Origin: Pyxicephalus adspersus
Lineage: Eukaryota; Chordata; Amphibia; Anura; Pyxicephalidae
Length of the DNA: 64,000 nucleotides
NCBI RefSeq assembly: GCF_032062135.1
Contig: NC_092859.1
Span: 51,222,867-51,286,866 of the forward strand
Reading direction: 5' to 3'
Position numbers and translations under genes: made by a program. Each line of letters starts with the position of its first letter. Positions within the stretch are counted from its first letter, which is position 1. Shown here piece by piece: positions 56,049-64,000 of the stretch. Under the pieces are notes generated by a model. The model saw only the letters and a list, made by a program, of their open reading frames with translations. It had not been told where the DNA came from and made no database searches.

Positions 56049-56064
56049 CCCCCCCCCCCCCCCC
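56049..56064. repeat. Poly-C tract
   Basis: Sixteen C in the first SKP1 intron. Similar C runs occur at 61159 and next to other homopolymers. Confidence 0.9.
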
Positions 56065-57640
56065 ATCCTACATAGAGCTCCTTTATTACTTCCGGTTGTA
56101 TTTCCAGACATTGAAGAAACATCCATTAAAGCTAAACCCTGGGAAAAAATAAAAGATGTCCTTGTAATGAGGTTTCCTAAAACTGCAATTTGTGACTGTT
56201 TGTTTTTGCCTAACGTAAAAAAGAAAGCACCTGCTTTCCCTATCCTTTTCTCCCTGAAGAATGCTTCTTTACCTCTTTAATTTAATCTCCAAAGATATCA
56301 GCGTTGTTTTCTCCGCAGTGCCCTCCATTATGTTCTAATTGCTGGCAGTGTATGCAGCGCTGGTGGGATATCTGTCCAGTGGCCAGGATGCACATGCCAG
56401 CTTTTGACTGACATCTTCTCTCTAATAGCTTGGTGTGACATGTGCAAGCACCATGACAGCTATGCACCTAAATAGAGACTGCACTATCAACAGCAGATAG
56501 GAGAGTTACTTTATCTTTTCAGTTCAAGGAGGTCAATTAAAATTATGGTGTTTTTTGGGGGTTTAACAATTCTTAAATGATTTATGAACAGCCCAGTTTA
56601 CTTTTCTTTTCTCTCTATCATTTTTGATGCATCCATTTTGTGATGTCCTTCTGTTATGGGCTGGAAGTGTGTGGAGGTGTTTGATACTAATAGGTGATTG
56701 GATGTTCATTGACTTCTGTTTGTTACATTATAAGGCAAACCATCTTACAGTGTAAGCCAGAAGCTGGAATGTACTGGGTATCCATACAGCCAACATGCTA
56801 TTTTTGACAAAGGAAAGATCAGGGCAGGGTTTTAATGTAATATATAATATACTTGCCTCCCTGATTACAAATTTTTAAAGTGGAATTTTAATTCCACTTT
56901 ATTTCTATGGTAAGTTAATGCACAGGTGTGGTTAATACACAGAACTCACTGGAGGTCTTGCAGCTTTTGGGTTTGGATGGCCATGGATTCCTTGGTACCC
57001 CTTGTCCCAGGCTATAGGTTGTCCAGTAGGAGGAAGTGGGAGCATCAGTACTATAGTGTCTGGTACAACCAAAGGAGGTAAGGGTGGATTATTTAGGTTT
57101 TGTAGTTCTGGCTACAAAACTACTTAAGGACAGCAGTAGCTTCTACTGATCAAAAGGTGGAGGTGGCTGCAAATGTGTTGTGACCTGTGTTTGGGAGTAA
57201 GTCTCAGGTTCTGTGTCTTCCCAGGTCTCTTATTCTGAAGCTGGGAAGATAATAGAAACTAATAGAAAATCTTTGGGTTTTTTGACCTTGGGTGATTAGG
57301 ATTTAGTGGTAACAGGTAATTATAAGTTGCCAAGTACATGTTTCCATGAGAAGAATTTAAAAAATTTAGACTAACTATTCTACTGAAACATTAAAGAAAC
57401 CAGATTCATCTTTCAAAGATTTTGAGCTACCAGTGGACTATATGGATAAGAAATTACTGGTCTTATTGTATAAAGTATTATAAGCTGTAAACCATGGCCC
57501 TGAAGCCCAGTGTTTCTAATTGTTTGTGGCTAGGAAAGTGTGTGTGTAGCCCAAAGTGTGTGTGAGTTTTTATTTTTAGGGGTAGGGAAAAGTTGGAACA
57601 CAGTGAGACATGGCTACAAGAAATAAGTTAATGGGGTTTT

Positions 57641-57780
57641 ACCACATGTAGTAGGATAATGTAGACAGAAAAGAAGGGGCTTAATGGTGATATATTCAAT
57701 CTATTGTATTTGTATTAGGATGGATTTAATATATAGCCTTTAAGCCCCTTTTCTGTACACATCATCCTACTACATGTGAT
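57641..57780. repeat. Fold-back element in SKP1 intron 1
   Basis: The left arm ACCACATGTAGTAGGATAAT, then GTAGACAGAAAAGAAGGGGC pairs with GCCCCTTTTCTGTACAC, then ATCATCCTACTACATGTGAT on the right. About 50-nt arms with some mismatches. Confidence 0.7.
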
Positions 57781-58669
57781 AAATTTTGGGGTGGTTATAA
57801 GATTACCGTATATAGACATACACAACCTAACAACAAGAGAAAAAGAAGGGATGTGAAATATTTGTTTATTTACATTTGGATGAGGTTTTAACCCATCTGT
57901 ATCTGAAAATAAAGAAATGTATTTCTCGGCTCCATATGAAGGGTAGTATAGCTAAAGATCCAGGTAGTTGATGCTACCTACAAGATCTTGTTTTGTGGAA
58001 AACCATTCATGGAAATGTTATTGTTTGGTGGCAACAATTGGCCTTTATACCAGAACTGAATTGCAATTTTTAATGGTACCCAAAATGCACCTTCCTCATT
58101 CACTACATCACAACTTTTTCAATAGTATTAGGAACACAGACATTCACACATATTTTGCTACAGGTTGAGATGTTTTAAAGGATCATTACCATCCTAAATC
58201 TTGACAATTTACTTATCTCAATTATTTCAATGATATAGGTCATTGAAATTAAACCATGACCCCTCCACATCTGCTGCAGTAGACATTAAACCTGAAAAAA
58301 ATGTTTATTCAAGCTTACTCCTTAAACAAAACATGAAAATAGCCAGCTACATTTTTATCAGAAAAGTGACGTCTGTACTGGCCCCTCTCTGTGGTTTTTC
58401 TGTGCCCAGTTACCTACCAGACCCGTAGTAACCTTCCTTGCTGTATGTAACCACATCTGTACAAGCTTTACTAAAGAACATAAGGAGCTTGTTGAAGGCG
58501 TAGGGTTTTGGGGAATTCTGTTAGTTGGGTACCCATTGTCAACACCTGTAGGAGCCTGTGGCACACACTTGTTTGCTATGGTAGTATTGTGTACATGGCC
58601 TTAGTTACTTAGTAATTGCTCTTGAATATAAAGCATGTTTATGTGGTCAAGGGAAATCGATGTGCATGA

Positions 58670-61881
<3,212 letters not shown>

Positions 61882-62110
61882 GCGGGTGTGCCCCTTTGTC
61901 AATAACACACTGAATTGTTCCAATTAGTTGCACTGCTCTGTTTATAATAGACAAGTCAGCTCCACAGCTTACCATTAGCAGCAGAGTGTTTTGCTGCATG
62001 TTTTGTCCTGTATAAATATTTTTTTTTCCCTCCCTTTCCCAGACTGTTTTTACCATTGTATTCTTGTGTAACTTTTACTATTAAACTATAATAAATCTGT
62101 GATTTGTGTG
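61882..62110 (+). other. SKP1: SKP1 3' UTR (proximal form)
   Basis: Runs from the stop to just past AATAAA at 62090-62095. Later AATAAA hexamers at 62674, 63485 and 63523 could give longer forms. Confidence 0.6.
62090..62095 (+). terminator. SKP1: Likely poly(A) signal of SKP1
   Basis: AATAAA 208 nt after the stop codon, followed by TCTGTGATTTGTGTGCTTTG, a GT-rich downstream element. Confidence 0.65.
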
Positions 62111-63590
62111 CTTTGAAACACAAAGTGGAATCAAAGTTTTCTTCCTAATGTCATCTCAGCCAATCGGTGTGTGTGAAAACAGTTACATTGTTATGCACTA
62201 ATGCATTATGGTTTGGAAAAAGAAGGCTATCCTCCCAGGATTAATGCACACTACAGGCTGAATTGACAGTTCACACATGTCTTAATTTTCGGTTCTGATC
62301 TCATTTTACCATCAACCACTAGAATTAAGAAAATAGGTTTCATCTGTGTTGCTGTTTAATGGTAAGGTTGGAGCTACACATGGTTTTTTCATATCCCTTT
62401 TTTCCTTTCTTGCTTGTTACCCTTATCAATATCAATTTTTTTTTTCATTTTGTTTACTGTGAGAATAATCTCATGGAACTGTTGTGATTTTTGACCAGAA
62501 AATAAAACATATGTGCAGGGCCAGCCTTGTTCTTGACATCATTTGCTCAGGAGATCCCAAATCTATAACTTGATCTCAGCATTCACATTCTATGTAAATG
62601 TATTTATTTAGTTTTTGCTGTTGCTCCTTTTTTGGGGAGGAGGGGGGATATACTTTGCTGGCTTTATTTACTCAATAAATTTGATCAAAGTTTACTTCTT
62701 TGTGAAAGTAGCATTACATCCTCTTAAATAGGGTTTACCAGCTATTAGTATATCACACATTCATGTACCATTACCGTTTAGTATCAAGAACTGGCAAATA
62801 TACTTGCTCTCTGCACACTTAAGCTAAAAACCGGTATTGAGATTTCTCTGAACATTTTTTGTACCCTACTGTATTTGAGTGGATGTAGCCCATGTAAGCA
62901 TAAGGCCTCTTGTGTTGCTGACTCTGAATTGCTACATGCTACTCTTCATGTTGGCCTGAATATGGCTTAATTTATTGCTTACTCTCTTACTCTGGCTGTC
63001 ACAATTGTGCCAGAGGTCACCCATGAGTGGAACTTCATGCTCCCTCAGTCAAAGATACTGTCTTCATATAGTTTAATAAAGAATCCTTAAAGGGACACCA
63101 GCATTGTGGTAACAATGCCCCCCTGCCTTGCTCATTTGGCAAATGTGAAGAATGTTCTTTGAGCAAGGAACTAGGAAATAAACGTTAGTGTTGTCTAGGT
63201 AGGATACCCCAAGATGACGTAGGGGGGGTCTTCCTTTTTTTTCTTTTTCTCCTCTGCTAGTCCGAATCTGAGCTCTATTTCTAAAACACTTGTAAATGTT
63301 TTAATGGGCTGAAAAGGATTTCAAATGGCTTTTCAGGCTGGCATAACACCTGTACTGTGAAGGCTGCTATTGTTTTGGTTTTGCTTTTACATGGGAAGCA
63401 TGAACAGTTGACTAAACCTGATGTACATCTGTCCCACTATGTCTTCTCTAGCTTCTATATTTGCCTCATTGATGGTGTGTTCGTAATAAATTTAATCTGT
63501 AAGAGCAGGTTTGAACTTTCCTAATAAACAAAGTTTAAAGTATTTTTGCTTATGAATATTTTTTAACCTTCTGTAAAGTAAACATTTTTT
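62111..63590. other. Downstream of SKP1, nothing recognised
   Basis: Non-coding sequence with several AATAAA hexamers; part may be a long SKP1 3' UTR. Confidence 0.4.
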
Positions 63591-63598
63591 TAAGCATT

Positions 63599-63910
63599 AA
63601 AAAAAAAAAAAAAAAAAGACTTGTAATGCAAAAGGACAACTTGCATAGCTACAAAGTAGGTTAGGTTAAAAAAAAAAAAAGACATAAGTCCATCAAGTTC
63701 AACCACTAGGGAAATAAACTTATCCCATATATAAAACCCTAAAAGACATAGTTGGTCGAAGAAGGCAAAAAAAAAACCCATGGTACAATTTGCTTCACAG
63801 GGAAAAAAAAATTCCTGATTTCATGGGGCAATTGGATGTTCCCTGTATCAACAGTCCCTGTTCTTTTTACTTTAAAGCCCTAATACCCAGTTATATTCTG
63901 TGCTTCTAGA
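63599..63910. repeat. Conserved dispersed frog repeat, copy 2, after an A tract
   Basis: Starts with an A run, then CATAAGTCCATCAAGTTCAA and later TGTATCAACAGTCCCTGTTC and ATATTCTGTGCTTCTAGA. Related to 51055-51370, of which it covers mainly the first part. Confidence 0.6.
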
Positions 63911-63911
63911 A

Positions 63912-64000
63912 CAGGGGTCAGCAACCTTTACTATCAAAAGAGCCATTTTGCCTCCTCTTCCACTAAAGAAAAATAGTCTGGAGCCGCAAAACATAACACA
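63912..64000 (+). mobile_element. hAT-type end, cut by the window edge
   Basis: Begins CAGGGGTCAGCAACCTTTAC, the vertebrate hAT end pattern, and continues AAAGAGCCATTTTGCC. The rest lies outside the window. Confidence 0.55.

Overview
The window is nuclear DNA of a vertebrate, most likely a frog (Anura). It carries two intron-containing genes that encode almost invariant eukaryotic proteins: PPP2CA, the catalytic alpha subunit of protein phosphatase 2A, and SKP1, the adaptor of SCF ubiquitin ligases. Both are on the + strand, PPP2CA first. From memory, the two genes are also neighbours on the same strand in human (5q31), so the order looks ancestral. The anuran assignment rests on the transposon content (L1/Tx1-like LINEs, Gmr1-like and chromodomain Gypsy elements, BED-finger hAT elements, Tc1/mariner) and on several dispersed repeats I recognise from frog genomes. 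I cannot name the species.

Layout. 1-9800: an L1-like LINE (ORF1 remnant, endonuclease, half of the reverse transcriptase, C-terminal part of ORF2), broken at about 3664. A composite block follows the break: a sense-strand fragment of 28S rRNA, a 54-bp minisatellite, and a degenerate hAT transposon on the - strand with a 98-bp tandem array near its outer end. 10790-23345: PPP2CA with a GC-rich, CRE-containing promoter, seven coding exons totalling 309 codons, and a 3' UTR that looks conserved with mammals. 23345-55380: about 32 kb of intergenic DNA, mostly transposons and fold-back repeats. These include a mariner inside an L1 ORF1, two Tc1 remnants, a hAT end, a 204-bp-arm fold-back element, a Gmr1-like Gypsy whose integrase finger precedes its RT/RNase H, and a chromodomain Gypsy carrying a Harbinger-type MITE between TTA duplications, embedded in LINE debris. 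55380-62110: SKP1, with a probable noncoding first exon and five coding exons totalling 163 codons. 62110-64000: repeat-rich downstream DNA.

Both cellular genes are predicted to be intact: every exon junction keeps frame, and all PP2A metal ligands and both proteins' C-terminal signatures are present. They act in separate pathways (Ser/Thr dephosphorylation and SCF-dependent ubiquitylation); nothing in the sequence shows co-regulation beyond adjacency. All transposon genes seen are broken.

I found no operon-like or new enzymatic system. The most unusual items are the LINE/28S/hAT composite, the two perfect hairpins (31-bp and 29-bp arms, one just downstream of a TATA-like box in a probable LTR), the Gmr1-order retroelement, and the precisely bounded MITE inside a Gypsy reverse transcriptase. 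All alignments are by eye and from memory; no database search was possible.
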